A DNA stretch of 64,000 nt from Streptomyces rubrogriseus (GTDB lineage Bacteria; Actinomycetota; Actinomycetes; Streptomycetales; Streptomycetaceae): contig NZ_CP116256.1 in NCBI RefSeq assembly GCF_027947575.1, positions 4,278,001 through 4,342,000 of the forward strand. The letters run 5' to 3'. The notes under the pieces are model-generated. The model saw nothing but the letters and a program-made list of their open reading frames with translations. It searched no databases and had not been told where the DNA came from. Positions 1 through 9,068 of this stretch are shown here, piece after piece (position 1 is the first letter of the stretch; every line of letters begins with the position of its first letter). The position numbers were made by a program, and so were the translations under genes.

Positions 1-2
1 AG

Positions 3-845
3 GACGCGGCGGCCTCCATGGCCGACCTCACCGGCTCGGTGTCCTACCGGTACGGCCCAGGGGCCGCGACGCTGCCGCTGTCAGCGGCGCTGGTGGTCGC
101 CCCGGGTGTCGCCATCGACAGCGTCTCCACCTCGCCCGACCCGGTCGGCGCCGGGGAGGAGGTCACCGTCAGCACCGTCCTGGCCAATCGCACCGACGTG
201 GTGCAGTCCGGCCAGGTCACCCTCGGTCTTCCGGATGGGTGGCCCACTCCGGACCCGGTCGCCTACCGCCTGGATCCGGGAGAGAGAACGACCGTCCAGG
301 ACGCCGTGACGGTGCCGCTCACCGTCGTCGGCCGGGCGGCCGAGGTCACCGTGGCGACCGGCTCGACCACGGCGGAACGGGCGACCGGCACGATCGCGGT
401 CGAGCTGCGCACCCCGCCCACGGAGTCCACCGATCGCGTCGACCTCGGCGACGGCGCGTCGGAGTCCGCCCACGGGCTGACGGCGTCGGAGCACTCGGGG
501 ACGAACGTGGAGGCCGGGCTGACAAGGCGCTACACCCACTCCTCCTACCCGGGCGGCTGGTTCGAGTTCGATGCCGCCGTACCGGCCGACGGTCGCTTCG
601 TGGTCCGTATCGTCGAGACCTTCGACGGCGCCCGGCACAAGACCTACGACGTCAAGATCGACGGTGAGGTCGCGCACAGCGTCGACCTGACGCGAAGCGA
701 GGGTGGCCAGGGCACCATCACCCACCAATTCGTGGTGGCACCCTCAGCGAGCACATCGGACGGCACCGTGCGACTCCGCTTCCAGGACACCGGCGCCGAC
801 TACGATCCCTCGATCGCCGACGTCTGGGTACTGCCGGTCGGCTGA
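3..845 (+). CDS. C-terminal part of a secreted glycoside hydrolase (GH127-like), 5' end outside window
   Basis: The frame is open to the left edge, so the first ATG at 18 is probably internal and this is the tail of a longer protein. Residues about 25-130 look like a NEW3/Ig-type beta-sandwich, including the stretch SVSTSPDPVGAGEEVTVST. The last 130 residues form a second beta-rich domain (HSSYPGGWFEFDAAVPADG, TYDVKIDGEVAHS, DVWVLPVG) like the C-terminal domain of GH127 beta-L-arabinofuranosidases. No catalytic residues lie in the visible part. The next genes are a broken secreted-enzyme stub and a GH2 enzyme, which suggests a polysaccharide-degradation locus. The GH127 assignment is from memory of the C-terminal domain and is tentative; another NEW3-containing glycosidase is possible. 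Confidence 0.55.
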   Translation, partial: DAAASMADLTGSVSYRYGPGAATLPLSAALVVAPGVAIDSVSTSPDPVGAGEEVTVSTVLANRTDVVQSGQVTLGLPDGWPTPDPVAYRLDPGERTTVQDAVTVPLTVVGRAAEVTVATGSTTAERATGTIAVELRTPPTESTDRVDLGDGASESAHGLTASEHSGTNVEAGLTRRYTHSSYPGGWFEFDAAVPADGRFVVRIVETFDGARHKTYDVKIDGEVAHSVDLTRSEGGQGTITHQFVVAPSASTSDGTVRLRFQDTGADYDPSIADVWVLPVG

Positions 846-1169
846 AGCCGCTGATGGCCGCGGTCGTGCAGCGTACCTGACGCCATTGCCGACTGCCCGG
901 CCGACGAGCGCGGTCAGGATGCACCCGTGCGTGCGCCCTGGCCGCCACCGGGCGCGCCGGGCTCCGCGGCCGCGATACTGGCGTCCGGGACCGTCAGCGA
1001 AGTGCGCACCGGCGAGCCCAATGCGGTCGACGCACCCATCGGTTGACGGCGCGCGTTCCGCTGCCGCATACCCCTTGACTCCTTCTGAAGCCACAAGAAC
1101 ACTGAGAACCCCACTCTCGCGACAACGTTGTCAGACGTGTCGTCCAGACGTGTCCGAAGGGAGTTCTCC
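846..1169. other. Intergenic, nothing recognised
   Basis: This 324-base stretch separates the glycosidase tail from the next signal-peptide stub. Neither strand gives a protein I recognise. I saw no clear hairpin terminator after the stop at 845. Confidence 0.5.
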
Positions 1170-1375
1170 GTGTCAGCGCACTCCTGGCGGCCACGCCGGC
1201 GACATTCGCGCCTCAGACGGCCGACCGGACTCGTCGTGCTGTCCGTGGCCGTCGGCGGTGCCGTGGACGCGGCGGCGCCGACGTCGGCCGTGTCCGCGAA
1301 ACCGGTGACTAGTTGGCGTACCTCGTTCGAGTCGGGCGACGCGGCCGTCGACGGGACCCCGGTGCCGTATCGGGC
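1170..1375 (+). pseudogene. 5' stub of a secreted enzyme gene (signal peptide plus FESGD-type start, GH92-like)
   Basis: A GTG at 1170 follows a GGGAG ribosome-binding site. The translation begins with an Arg-rich n-region and a hydrophobic stretch (LVVLSVAVGGAVDAAA), then reads SWRTSFESGD. That start is typical of secreted GH92-type alpha-mannosidases, whose mature N-terminus has a FxSSFExGDP-like motif. After about 70 residues the frame loses protein-like character and runs into the start of the GH2 gene. I read this as the surviving 5' end of a deleted gene. The GH92 assignment rests on one short motif. Confidence 0.4.
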
Positions 1376-1512
1376 GTGGTGCAACCGGGTTCCGTCAGAT
1401 CTTGCTCACCCCGGCAGAACAACGCCCGGAACCTGCCGGAACTGCAAGCCTTCGCAGCCGGCGGTCCGGAGTCCGCACGCCGGACGGCGCCCCCTACTCA
1501 CCTGGAGCACAC

Positions 1513-4500
1513 ATGCACGACGACCAAGCGGCTGTCACAACCCCGGGAGGAGCACCGTCAAGGCGTCGCTTCCTCACCGCTTCGGGCACGGTCCTGGCGA
1601 GCGTGTCTCTGGCAGGCGCGCTGCCGGGCCGCGCCTTCGCCGCGTCCGCCGCCGACGCCGAAACCGCCGCGGCCTCCGACCTCGCGCTCCACCGACCCGT
1701 GAGGGTCTCCTCAACCGCCTACGCGCCAACGCCCGCGCACTTCGTCACCGATCGTCTGGACCGGGCCGGAGTCACCGGCAGCGGCTGGCGAGCGGCGGAC
1801 ACCGAGGAGCCCCAGTGGGTGGCCGTCGACCTGGAAGGCACCTGCCGTGTCACTGCGGTTGTCCTGGTCTTCGAGGCCACCGAGGGCGATACCGTCTTCA
1901 AGCCGTCCCCGGGCGTCAATCCGCACGCCGGAACAACCGGTTGGGAGGTCATGTCCAGCTACGCCAAGACCTTCCGTATCGAGGTGTCGCAGGACGGCAC
2001 CACCTGGAAGCAGGTGCACGAGGGTGCTACCGGGAAGGGCGGCACCGTCGAAGTGCGCCTGGACGAACCCGTCACCACCCGCTGGGTTCGCATGGTGGGC
2101 ACCGGCCTGTCCAACGCCAACCCGCTCGGCCTCAACTCCTTCCAGGTGCAAGGCACGGCGCAGGGCAGGCGCCGCACGGCCGAGGGGTGGACCGAGTGGT
2201 CGAGCGGGGCCCGCCCCGTGCCCGCCCTGAAGGTCGCGGATGACGGCACCGTGCCGATCGAGTCCGGCTGGAACCTGACCCTTGAGGAGTTCGCCGGATC
2301 CGACGACGGGGCGCGCCTGTCCTCGGACGACGTGGACACCGACCACTGGCTGCGCGCTCGGGTCCCGGGAACCGTTCTCGCCTCCCTGGTCGCCGAGGGC
2401 CACCTGCCCGACCCGGTGAAGGGCATGGACAACCTCCAGATCCCCGAGGCACTGGGCAGGTCGGCCTGGTGGTACCGGCGCGTGTTCACCGTGCCGCGAG
2501 GATTCCGGGCCGCGGGCAAGGACCGGGTCCGGCTCGAGATGGACGGCATCCAGCACAAGGCCGAGATCTGGCTCGACGGCACGAAGCTGGGCGAGCTGGA
2601 ACACCCAACGGCCCGTGGGGTGTTCGACGTGACCGACCGGCTTCACGCAGGCGGCCGGCACGTCCTCGCCGTTCGGATCGCACCGATGCCGTTCCCCGGC
2701 AGCCCCGGCGACCGCGGCGCCGACGGATACTCCTACGCAGACGCCGGCTCCGACACGATGATGCGCAACGGCCCCACCTATCTGGCGGTGACCGGCTGGG
2801 ACTGGATGCCGGCCGTCCGCGACCGTGTCATGGGCATCTGGAACCACGTCCGACTCCGCGCCACCGGCGATGCCGTCATCGGTGACCCCTTCGTGGATAC
2901 GACCCTGCCCGCCCTGCCGGACCGATCGCGCGCCGATGTCACCGTCACCGTGCCCGTGCGCAACACGTCGTTGGAGCCCAAGACCGTCACGGTCACCGCC
3001 CGGCTCGGCTCGGTCCGCGTCAGCCAAGAGGTCGAGATGGACGCCGACAAGAGCGTCGACGTGAGCTTCACACCGAAAAACTTCCCCGCCCTGAGGCTGA
3101 AGAACCCCGACCTGTGGTGGCCCAACGGATACGGCGCCCCCACCCTGCACGACCTGGCCGTCACCACCACCACGGGCCGCCACGAGAGTGACGCGCGCAC
3201 TCTCCGCGTCGGCCTGCGCCAGTTCGACTACGCGTCCGAGAACCCGGTCGAGTTCGAACCCGGCAGCAACCGTTTCGAGCAAGCCGTCGAGATCGGGGCA
3301 CAGCACGCCCGCTGGGTACGGATCAGGACAGGCCGCCGTGCCACCGGCTACGGCGCCTCGCTGTGGCGCCTGTCCGTCACCGACAGCGCCCACTCGGACA
3401 CCGACCTCGCGCTGCACGCCCCCGCCACCGCCTCCTCCACCGACAACGCGACCAACACCGCCGCGGCGGCCGTGGACGGTGACGACAACACCCGATGGTC
3501 GTCGGCGTACGCCGACGACCAGTGGATCAGCGTCGACCTCGGCGCGACGAAGGACTTCGACCGGGTCACCCTGGTGTGGGAGACGGCATACGCGCTCACC
3601 TTCACCGTGCAGGTCTCCGACGACGGCCGAACCTGGACGGACGTGAAGGCCGTCGACAACCAGCCGCACCAACTCCAGATCGGCGTCAACGGCATACGCG
3701 TCATGTGTCGCGGCGGCAACTGGGGCTGGGACGAACTGCTGCGCCGCATGGGCGACGGCCGGATGGAGGCCGTCGTCGGGATGCACCGCGACATGAACTT
3801 CACGATGATCCGCAACTGGATCGGCAGCAGCAACCGGGAGGAGTTCTACGCCCGCTGCGACGAGAGCGGGCTGTTGGTGTGGAACGACTTCTGGAACGCC
3901 TGGTTCCTCGACCCGCCGCATCACGCCCTCTACCTCGACCAGGCTCGCGACACCGTCCGCCGCTACCGCTCACACCCGTCCATCGTGGTCTGGTGCGGTG
4001 CCAACGAAGGCACCCCCTCGGGAGAGATCGACGCCGGTGTCCGCAAGGCCGTCGCCGAAGAACACCCGGGCGTGACGTACATCAGCAACTCGGCGGCCGG
4101 CATCGTCAGTGGCAGTGGACCGTACGCCTGGGTCGACCCGACGCGGTACTACGACCCGGATCTGTACGCACACGGCACCTTCGGCTTCCACACCGAGATC
4201 GGGATCCCTACGGTCTCGGTCGAGGAGAGCATGCGCAACATGGCCGGCGGCGAGAAGGAATGGCCCATCGGCCTGGTGTGGAACCACCACGACTGGCTGG
4301 AACGCGGCGGCCAGAACCCTCAGAGCTACAAGGCCGCCATCGACGAACGGCTCGGCGAATCCTCCTCGTTGGCGGAGTTCTGTGTGAAGGCCCAGTTCGT
4401 CAACTTCGAGTCGATGCGGGCCATTTTCGAGGCATGGAACGCCCACCTGTGGAAGGACGCCAGCGGTCTGCTGCTGTGGATGTCCAACCCGGCCTGGCAC

Positions 4501-5184
4501 AGCACCGTATGGCAGACCTACGACTACGACCTGGACGTCAACGGCACGTACTACGGGGCCCGTTCGGGCAGCGAACCGCATCATGTGCAGGCCGACCCGA
4601 GGGACTGGAGCGTCATCGCCGTCAACCACACGCGCGAGGCGGTGCGCGGTGCCGAGATCCGCGCCGAGGTGTTCGACCTCACGGGACAGCGGCTGGGAGA
4701 CACGCAGCGCAAGGCGGTGGACATACCCGCGGCGTCGACTGCGGCGGCCTTCACCGTTCCCGCTCCGGATGGTGACCATCCGCTGCACTTGGTACGCCTG
4801 CGGCTGTACGACGCGGCCGGTGACCGCCTGTCGGAGAACATGTACTGGCGCTACGGGCAGGCGAGGGACCTTCAGGCACTCAACGGCCTGGCCCGGGCCG
4901 AACTGGACGTGTCCCGAAATCGCGTCTCGCGACGGAACGGCCGTGTCAGCGTCACTGTGACGGTCCGCAACAAGGGACGCTCCGTCGCGCCGATGGTCCG
5001 GCTCGCTCTGCGCGACCGCCGCACCGGCAACCGCGTCCTGCCCGCCCTCTACTCGGACAACTACCTGTGGCTGCTGCCCGGTGACGAGTGCGAAGTGACC
5101 GTCTCCTGCCCACCGCGTGCGCTGCCGGGCGAGCTGGTGGTGACGGCACAGGGATACCGCACCGCGCGCGCGTCGAGTCGCTAG
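1513..5184 (+). CDS. Tat-exported glycoside hydrolase family 2 enzyme with two discoidin (F5/8 type C) domains
   Basis: Start chosen at ATG 1513, with GGAG six bases upstream, giving 1223 residues. The N-terminus has a Tat signal (SRRRFLTASG, then a hydrophobic core). A discoidin domain follows at about residues 55-190, then the GH2 sugar-binding domain (WWYRRVFTVP; MDGIQHKAEIWLDGTKLGE), an Ig-like domain, and a second discoidin domain near residues 631-730. After that comes the barrel: WNDFWNAWF near 790, acid/base candidate Glu832 in CGANEG, and nucleophile candidate Glu895 in HTEIG. The layout resembles exo-beta-glucosaminidase/mannosidase-type GH2 enzymes such as CsxA. The substrate cannot be read from sequence. 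The second discoidin domain sits between the sandwich domains and the barrel, which is unusual. It probably acts outside the cell on a polysaccharide. Confidence 0.88.
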   Translation: MHDDQAAVTTPGGAPSRRRFLTASGTVLASVSLAGALPGRAFAASAADAETAAASDLALHRPVRVSSTAYAPTPAHFVTDRLDRAGVTGSGWRAADTEEPQWVAVDLEGTCRVTAVVLVFEATEGDTVFKPSPGVNPHAGTTGWEVMSSYAKTFRIEVSQDGTTWKQVHEGATGKGGTVEVRLDEPVTTRWVRMVGTGLSNANPLGLNSFQVQGTAQGRRRTAEGWTEWSSGARPVPALKVADDGTVPIESGWNLTLEEFAGSDDGARLSSDDVDTDHWLRARVPGTVLASLVAEGHLPDPVKGMDNLQIPEALGRSAWWYRRVFTVPRGFRAAGKDRVRLEMDGIQHKAEIWLDGTKLGELEHPTARGVFDVTDRLHAGGRHVLAVRIAPMPFPGSPGDRGADGYSYADAGSDTMMRNGPTYLAVTGWDWMPAVRDRVMGIWNHVRLRATGDAVIGDPFVDTTLPALPDRSRADVTVTVPVRNTSLEPKTVTVTARLGSVRVSQEVEMDADKSVDVSFTPKNFPALRLKNPDLWWPNGYGAPTLHDLAVTTTTGRHESDARTLRVGLRQFDYASENPVEFEPGSNRFEQAVEIGAQHARWVRIRTGRRATGYGASLWRLSVTDSAHSDTDLALHAPATASSTDNATNTAAAAVDGDDNTRWSSAYADDQWISVDLGATKDFDRVTLVWETAYALTFTVQVSDDGRTWTDVKAVDNQPHQLQIGVNGIRVMCRGGNWGWDELLRRMGDGRMEAVVGMHRDMNFTMIRNWIGSSNREEFYARCDESGLLVWNDFWNAWFLDPPHHALYLDQARDTVRRYRSHPSIVVWCGANEGTPSGEIDAGVRKAVAEEHPGVTYISNSAAGIVSGSGPYAWVDPTRYYDPDLYAHGTFGFHTEIGIPTVSVEESMRNMAGGEKEWPIGLVWNHHDWLERGGQNPQSYKAAIDERLGESSSLAEFCVKAQFVNFESMRAIFEAWNAHLWKDASGLLLWMSNPAWHSTVWQTYDYDLDVNGTYYGARSGSEPHHVQADPRDWSVIAVNHTREAVRGAEIRAEVFDLTGQRLGDTQRKAVDIPAASTAAAFTVPAPDGDHPLHLVRLRLYDAAGDRLSENMYWRYGQARDLQALNGLARAELDVSRNRVSRRNGRVSVTVTVRNKGRSVAPMVRLALRDRRTGNRVLPALYSDNYLWLLPGDECEVTVSCPPRALPGELVVTAQGYRTARASSR

Positions 5185-5383
5185 GGTCCCGGCCGCGGGT
5201 GTGACGACGGCTGACCGCCGCATCGAGCCGCGGACGGCCGTCGCGAGCACCGGGAACACCGGGAACACCGTCTTGACGGCCGAGCCGGGCCAGGGCGTCA
5301 GTCTCGCGATGCGTGAGCCGGGTGACGCTCGGCGCCGCCCAGTGGCGGCTACCGGTGGCGAGCACACTTGGAGGCGCTCGGGT

Positions 5384-6022
5384 TCACGGCTTCTGGCGGC
5401 CGGTGCCGTACCGGGCGAGCATCGTCTCCACGGCCTCGTCGACGGCGTAGCCCGTCTCCCGCGCGGCAGGGTCCCAGTCGTTGAGCAGCATCCGGGGCCA
5501 CAGGACGAAGTTGGCGATCATGCCGAGGAACTGGTTCGCGGCACTCTCCGCATCGGGCACGCGGGCGATGCCGGCCTCGTGCTCGGCCTGGAGGTAGAGC
5601 CGCACGGAGTCGAAGTAGGGCAGCTTGCCCAGCTGGAACTGCATCCTGCCCAGCTCGGGCAGGCGCGGCAGCTCGGCGATCACAATCCTGAACAGGGCCG
5701 TCATGCCGGGTCGGCTCATCAGCTCGGCGTACTGGCGGCCGATGACCGCCAGTCCCGCACGCAGGTCGCCTGCCGGTGGCCGGGCCGGTGCCTGGCCGGC
5801 CCCCTGCTGCCACGACTCGATCACGATGGCCTCGAAGAGGGCCGCCTTGGTCGGGAACTGCTTGAACAGCGTCGACTTCGACACCCCGGCCGCCTCTGCG
5901 ATCCGGGCCAGAGACGTCCCGCCGTATCCGCGCTCCAGGAACAGTGCGGTGGCGGACGAGGTGATCGCTTCCCGCTTCTGCTGAGCCAGCCGTCGGTGGT
6001 GGTCGGAGAGTCCTTCTGCCAT
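5384..6022 (-). CDS. TetR family transcriptional regulator
   Basis: 212 residues. The N-terminal helix-turn-helix is clear (TALFLERGYGGTSLARIAEAAGVSKSTLFKQFPTK), and the C-terminal half is a helical ligand-binding domain. It is divergent from the SDR gene at 6187. The shared intergenic region holds two near-identical palindromes, so this protein probably represses itself and the SDR gene. The inducer is unknown. Confidence 0.9.
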   Translation of the reverse strand: MAEGLSDHHRRLAQQKREAITSSATALFLERGYGGTSLARIAEAAGVSKSTLFKQFPTKAALFEAIVIESWQQGAGQAPARPPAGDLRAGLAVIGRQYAELMSRPGMTALFRIVIAELPRLPELGRMQFQLGKLPYFDSVRLYLQAEHEAGIARVPDAESAANQFLGMIANFVLWPRMLLNDWDPAARETGYAVDEAVETMLARYGTGRQKP

Positions 6023-6044
6023 GGGGACAGTATGCCCCTATGCC

Positions 6045-6068
6045 GAGGCGAGTCACTTGACTCGCCTC
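6045..6068. promoter_or_regulatory. Palindromic operator O1 (probable TetR site)
   Basis: Perfect inverted repeat with 11-base arms GAGGCGAGTCA around a 2-base centre. It begins 23 bases upstream of the tetR start codon. A second, slightly degenerate copy lies 45 bp away centre to centre. Confidence 0.75.
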
Positions 6069-6091
6069 TAGGGGAGCCCTACGGTGAAGGA

Positions 6092-6111
6092 GGCGAGTCG
6101 GTCGACTCGCC
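6092..6111. promoter_or_regulatory. Palindromic operator O2 (probable TetR site)
   Basis: Inverted repeat with 9-base arms GGCGAGTCG around the centre GT, the same core as the palindrome at 6045. It lies 75 bases before the SDR start, where it could block that promoter. Confidence 0.7.
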
Positions 6112-6186
6112 CCCCCGCGCCGCGGTAGTACACCCGGCGGTCTCCTTTCCCCTTTCCCCTTCCCCCTTCGCCCGAGGAGCAGTTGC

Positions 6187-6945
6187 ATGGACAGCAGGAA
6201 GATCGCGCTGGTGACCGGTGCCAACCGGGGGCTGGGCCGTAGCACGGCGGTGGCGCTGGCGCAGCGCGGGGCCAGGGTGGTCGTCACACACCGGGGCGAC
6301 GAGGCGGGGGCGCGGGAGACGGTCGAGGCGGTGCGGGCAGCCGGGTCCGCCGCTCTCGCGCTGCGCCTGGACATCAGTGACGTCGCTTCGTTCCCCGCCT
6401 TTGCGGTTCAGCTCGGCGAGCATCTGCGGCTCTGGGACGCCGAGTGGCTCGACATCCTGGTCAACAACGCCGGGGTGGGGATCTTCGGTCCCCTGGAGCA
6501 GGTCAGCGTCTCGGACTTCGACGCGATGATGGAAACCAACGTGCGCGGCACGTTCTTCCTCATCCAGGCTCTGCTGCCGCTGCTCGCCGACCCCGCCGGC
6601 GTCATCAACGTCTCCAGCTCCCTGACCCGCCACACCAGCCCTGCCACCGCCGTCTACTCGGCGTCCAAGGCCGCCATCGAGGCACTCAGCCGCACCCTTG
6701 CCGCGGAACTGGGTCCGCGCGGCATCCGGGTCAACTCCATCGCCCCGGGGCCGACCGCCACCGACTTCAACGGCGGCGCGATGCGTGATGACACCGACAT
6801 GCGAGCGGCGCTGGCGGCGCAGACCGCTCTGGGCCGCGTCGGCGAACCCGCCGAGATCGGCGACGCGATCGCCACCCTCGCCTCCGACAGCCTGCGCTGG
6901 GTCACGGCCCAGCGCCTCGAAGTCTCTGGAGGCGCCCTGCTCTAA
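6187..6945 (+). CDS. SDR family NAD(P)-dependent oxidoreductase
   Basis: 252 residues, a normal length for a classical short-chain dehydrogenase. The nucleotide-binding motif is TGANRGLG near residue 11, followed by NNAGVG. Catalytic Ser is in VSSSLT, and YxxxK is YSASKAA. The C-terminus WVTAQRLEVSGGALL is typical of the family. The start has a good ribosome-binding site (GAGGAGC). It is divergent from tetR and probably under its control. The substrate is unknown; the pair is likely a stress or detoxification module. Confidence 0.9.
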   Translation: MDSRKIALVTGANRGLGRSTAVALAQRGARVVVTHRGDEAGARETVEAVRAAGSAALALRLDISDVASFPAFAVQLGEHLRLWDAEWLDILVNNAGVGIFGPLEQVSVSDFDAMMETNVRGTFFLIQALLPLLADPAGVINVSSSLTRHTSPATAVYSASKAAIEALSRTLAAELGPRGIRVNSIAPGPTATDFNGGAMRDDTDMRAALAAQTALGRVGEPAEIGDAIATLASDSLRWVTAQRLEVSGGALL

Positions 6946-6948
6946 AGG

Positions 6949-7085
6949 GTGCTGCAGAAGGCCGTGATGAGGCAGGTCGGAGTGGCGTCTGGGCGTGTGT
7001 GGTCATGCGGCGAGGGCGAGGTGGTGCATGCGGGCGACGGCCTGGACCGCGTGATGGAGGCCGTCGCCGCGTTGCCGGCAATGGA
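6949..7085 (-). mobile_element. IS remnant: one terminus plus the end of a transposase gene
   Basis: The stretch starting AGGGTGCTGCAGAAGGCCG closely matches the IS end at 56698, including the encoded C-terminal scrap TCLITAFC and the downstream text coding for the last transposase residues. Similarity stops near 7085, where an HTH-gene remnant begins. Only this end survives, and it abuts the SDR stop codon. Confidence 0.65.
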
Positions 7086-7313
7086 GGCCGCCGTCAGGCC
7101 TGCTTCTGCGGGGTGACGCAGGACCCTGTCCGGCTGGATGCGGTAGGTGTTGGTGCGTCCGTCGCGGGTGTGGGAGAGGTACCCGTCTCGTTTGAGATCG
7201 GAGATGATCCGCTGGACCGCGCGGTCGGTGAGGCGGCAGTGGGCGGCGATGTTGCGGATCCGGATGTTCGGGTTGTCGGCGATGGCCGCCGGCACGCGGG
7301 CGTGGTTGGTGCC
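7086..7313 (-). pseudogene. Truncated winged-helix (MarR-like) regulator remnant, copy 1
   Basis: The minus strand encodes a winged helix: NHARVPAAIADNPNIRIR, then IAAHCRLTDRAVQRIISDL, then the wing SHTRDGRTNTYRIQ and HPAEA. It matches a common small Streptomyces regulator that starts with a W-F-LTNHARVLAAI-like segment. A stop codon (7314-7316) lies just before GTNHARV, and the C-terminus is replaced by IS sequence. The gene is therefore broken at both ends. A second, more decayed copy lies at 8291. Confidence 0.7.
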
Positions 7314-7669
7314 TCACGTCCATCCGACGTCAGTTTCAGTACCTCTGCCATGCACTGATGCCGCTGATCTTCCTGGTGGGACTGTAGCCGGTCCGCCGCA
7401 GCGGACCGGCTCCGAAACTCAGGCGGCCCGGACGCGACCCCGTCCACCGCGGCGCTGTCGCGGGCGTCGGGGGAGTGGTGCTTCGCCATGCGCGAGATCC
7501 TCGCCGACTTCAGGACCATAGACGGGGGCCGTGAAGAGGTTCTGCCATTGCGGCTTGGGAGGTGCAGTCCTGTCAACGGTCTGCTCTTCACGGCGAATCT
7601 GCGGGTGTGACATCACTCGTTCCCTACTTCGTTACTTCTTTCCGCTTCTGCTGCGGACTGCGCTTCTCG

Positions 7670-8224
7670 TCAACTTGTCGTACGGCGGGCGGACCGGTGG
7701 CGAAGCCACAAGGGCAGGGCGTACCACGACAGCGCGAACCACACCATCACGCCGCCGACGAGCAGTTGCGCCATGAGCCCGGGCACCACGACGTGCAGGA
7801 TCAGGAGCAGGGTGCATCCGATGGTCAGGGCCATCAGCAGCATGCCGCCCATCATCAGCCGGTGCGCCACCTCGACCATCTCGTCCTTCATCCGCTGCCC
7901 CGAGAGGAAGCGGTGGATGGAGACCGGGGCGATGAGGCACGCGGTGGCCGTGGCGCCCGAGATGACGGTGGTGACGTAGACGGCGTGGTCGAAGGTGTCC
8001 AGGTCGTGGAAGAGCGGGGTGAACGCGACACTGAGCAGGAAGCCGAAAAGGATCTGGACTCCTGTCTGAGCGACGCGGGTCTCCTGCATGATCTCGTTCC
8101 AGCGACGGTTGACCCGCTCGCGTGGCGTCTCCGGTGTTTCGTCCGTGGCGACGTCGCCGTGCCCCGCGCATGTACAGCACCCGCCGGCCCTTGCCTCCGG
8201 CCGCCCGATCGACTCCGTGGTCAT
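7670..8224 (-). CDS. DUF6328 family membrane protein
   Basis: Start taken at ATG 8224 because GGAGGGG lies 9 bases upstream; the reading frame is open further. 184 residues. The conserved DUF6328 core is visible (QETRVAQTGVQILFGFLLSVAF, then FLSGQRMKDEMVEVAHRL). About four transmembrane helices are seen near residues 48-66, 75-95, 120-145 and 150-170, and the C-terminus is basic. The function of the family is unknown. The gene sits between two relics of the same HTH gene. Confidence 0.8.
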   Translation of the reverse strand: MTTESIGRPEARAGGCCTCAGHGDVATDETPETPRERVNRRWNEIMQETRVAQTGVQILFGFLLSVAFTPLFHDLDTFDHAVYVTTVISGATATACLIAPVSIHRFLSGQRMKDEMVEVAHRLMMGGMLLMALTIGCTLLLILHVVVPGLMAQLLVGGVMVWFALSWYALPLWLRHRSARRTTS

Positions 8225-8290
8225 GTCGTGGTTCCCCTCCGCTTGTGGTCCGTTCATCTGCCCGTCGTAGCCGGTCGTATGCCGCAGACA

Positions 8291-8402
8291 GTGATGATCC
8301 GCTGGACGGCGCGATCGACGAGGCGGCAATGGTTCGCGTTGTCGATGGCAGCCGGCGCGGGCGTGGCTGGTGTCGAAGCCCCATCCGGGATGAGCTTCGG
8401 GT
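8291..8402 (-). pseudogene. Winged-helix regulator remnant, copy 2 (internally deleted)
   Basis: The sequence aligns with 7201-7345: GATGATCCGCTGGAC is shared at the start, and the encoded HCRLVDRAVQRIIT corresponds to HCRLTDRAVQRIIS in copy 1. About 28 bases are missing inside, which shifts the frame. This is an older decayed duplicate of the same gene. Confidence 0.6.
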
Positions 8403-8511
8403 ACTACGGGCTTCCAGGGTGTTCTACGAGCCGTCTTTGCGTGAACCGAACTACATGACATACATTTCGTGTAACAGATGACGGGGTCGTGTGCGCGGGA
8501 GGGACCCGAAG

Positions 8512-8892
8512 GTGTCTTTGTATGAGGCGGTCACTGGGCGCACGGACGCTGACGTGCCCGGGCCACAGGAGCTCGGCCAGACCTCGGTGGCCCAGTACGA
8601 GTGTTGCGGTGTCCGCGTCGTCGGTGCGCGTGGCGCGTACGATCTGTACTCGATCACGCCTCTGTCGGAGGCATTGGCCGCGGCGGCGACGGAGCATTCG
8701 AAGGTGGTTCTGGATGCTTCCGGCATCACCTTCGCCGACTCGACTCTCCTGAACCTGCTGATCCTTACCCGACGGTCCGTCGACCTCCGAGTGGCCGCCC
8801 CGACACAGCAGTTGCGCCGCCTTCTCGACATCACCGGGGTCGACACGCTCCTCAAGGTGCGGGCGACGGTGAAGGAGGCCGCTACCTGCTAG
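8512..8892 (+). CDS. STAS domain protein (anti-sigma factor antagonist type)
   Basis: GTG at 8512 is favoured over 8491 because GGGAGGG lies 8 bases upstream. 126 residues. A STAS fold is evident: a beta strand (GVRVVGARGAYDLYSI), a helix, then KVVLDASGITFADSTLLNLL, where the Ser of DST is the usual phosphorylation site in SpoIIAA/RsbV proteins. It probably takes part in a partner-switching pathway with an RsbW-like kinase; one such ATPase is encoded at 44443. Confidence 0.82.
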   Translation: MSLYEAVTGRTDADVPGPQELGQTSVAQYECCGVRVVGARGAYDLYSITPLSEALAAAATEHSKVVLDASGITFADSTLLNLLILTRRSVDLRVAAPTQQLRRLLDITGVDTLLKVRATVKEAATC

Positions 8893-9068
8893 GTTCCGCA
8901 GTCCTGGCCGGGAGGTCGGAATGAACCTTTCGACCCGGGGCATTCGAGATTCTGTTTGGCGCGGCCCTGCCCGAGTTGCGGGGCCCGTGGAGATGGAGAC
9001 AGTCACCGCCTCGCGGTGCGGCGGTCGGCCGCCGCGCAGGCGGGATTCATCAGGGGAGAGGAAACGCG

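Noticed and set aside
1711..3924. 737-codon open frame on the minus strand across the GH2 gene
   Set aside because: It is the antisense shadow of the GH2 gene; its translation is Val/Gly/Arg-rich without motifs.
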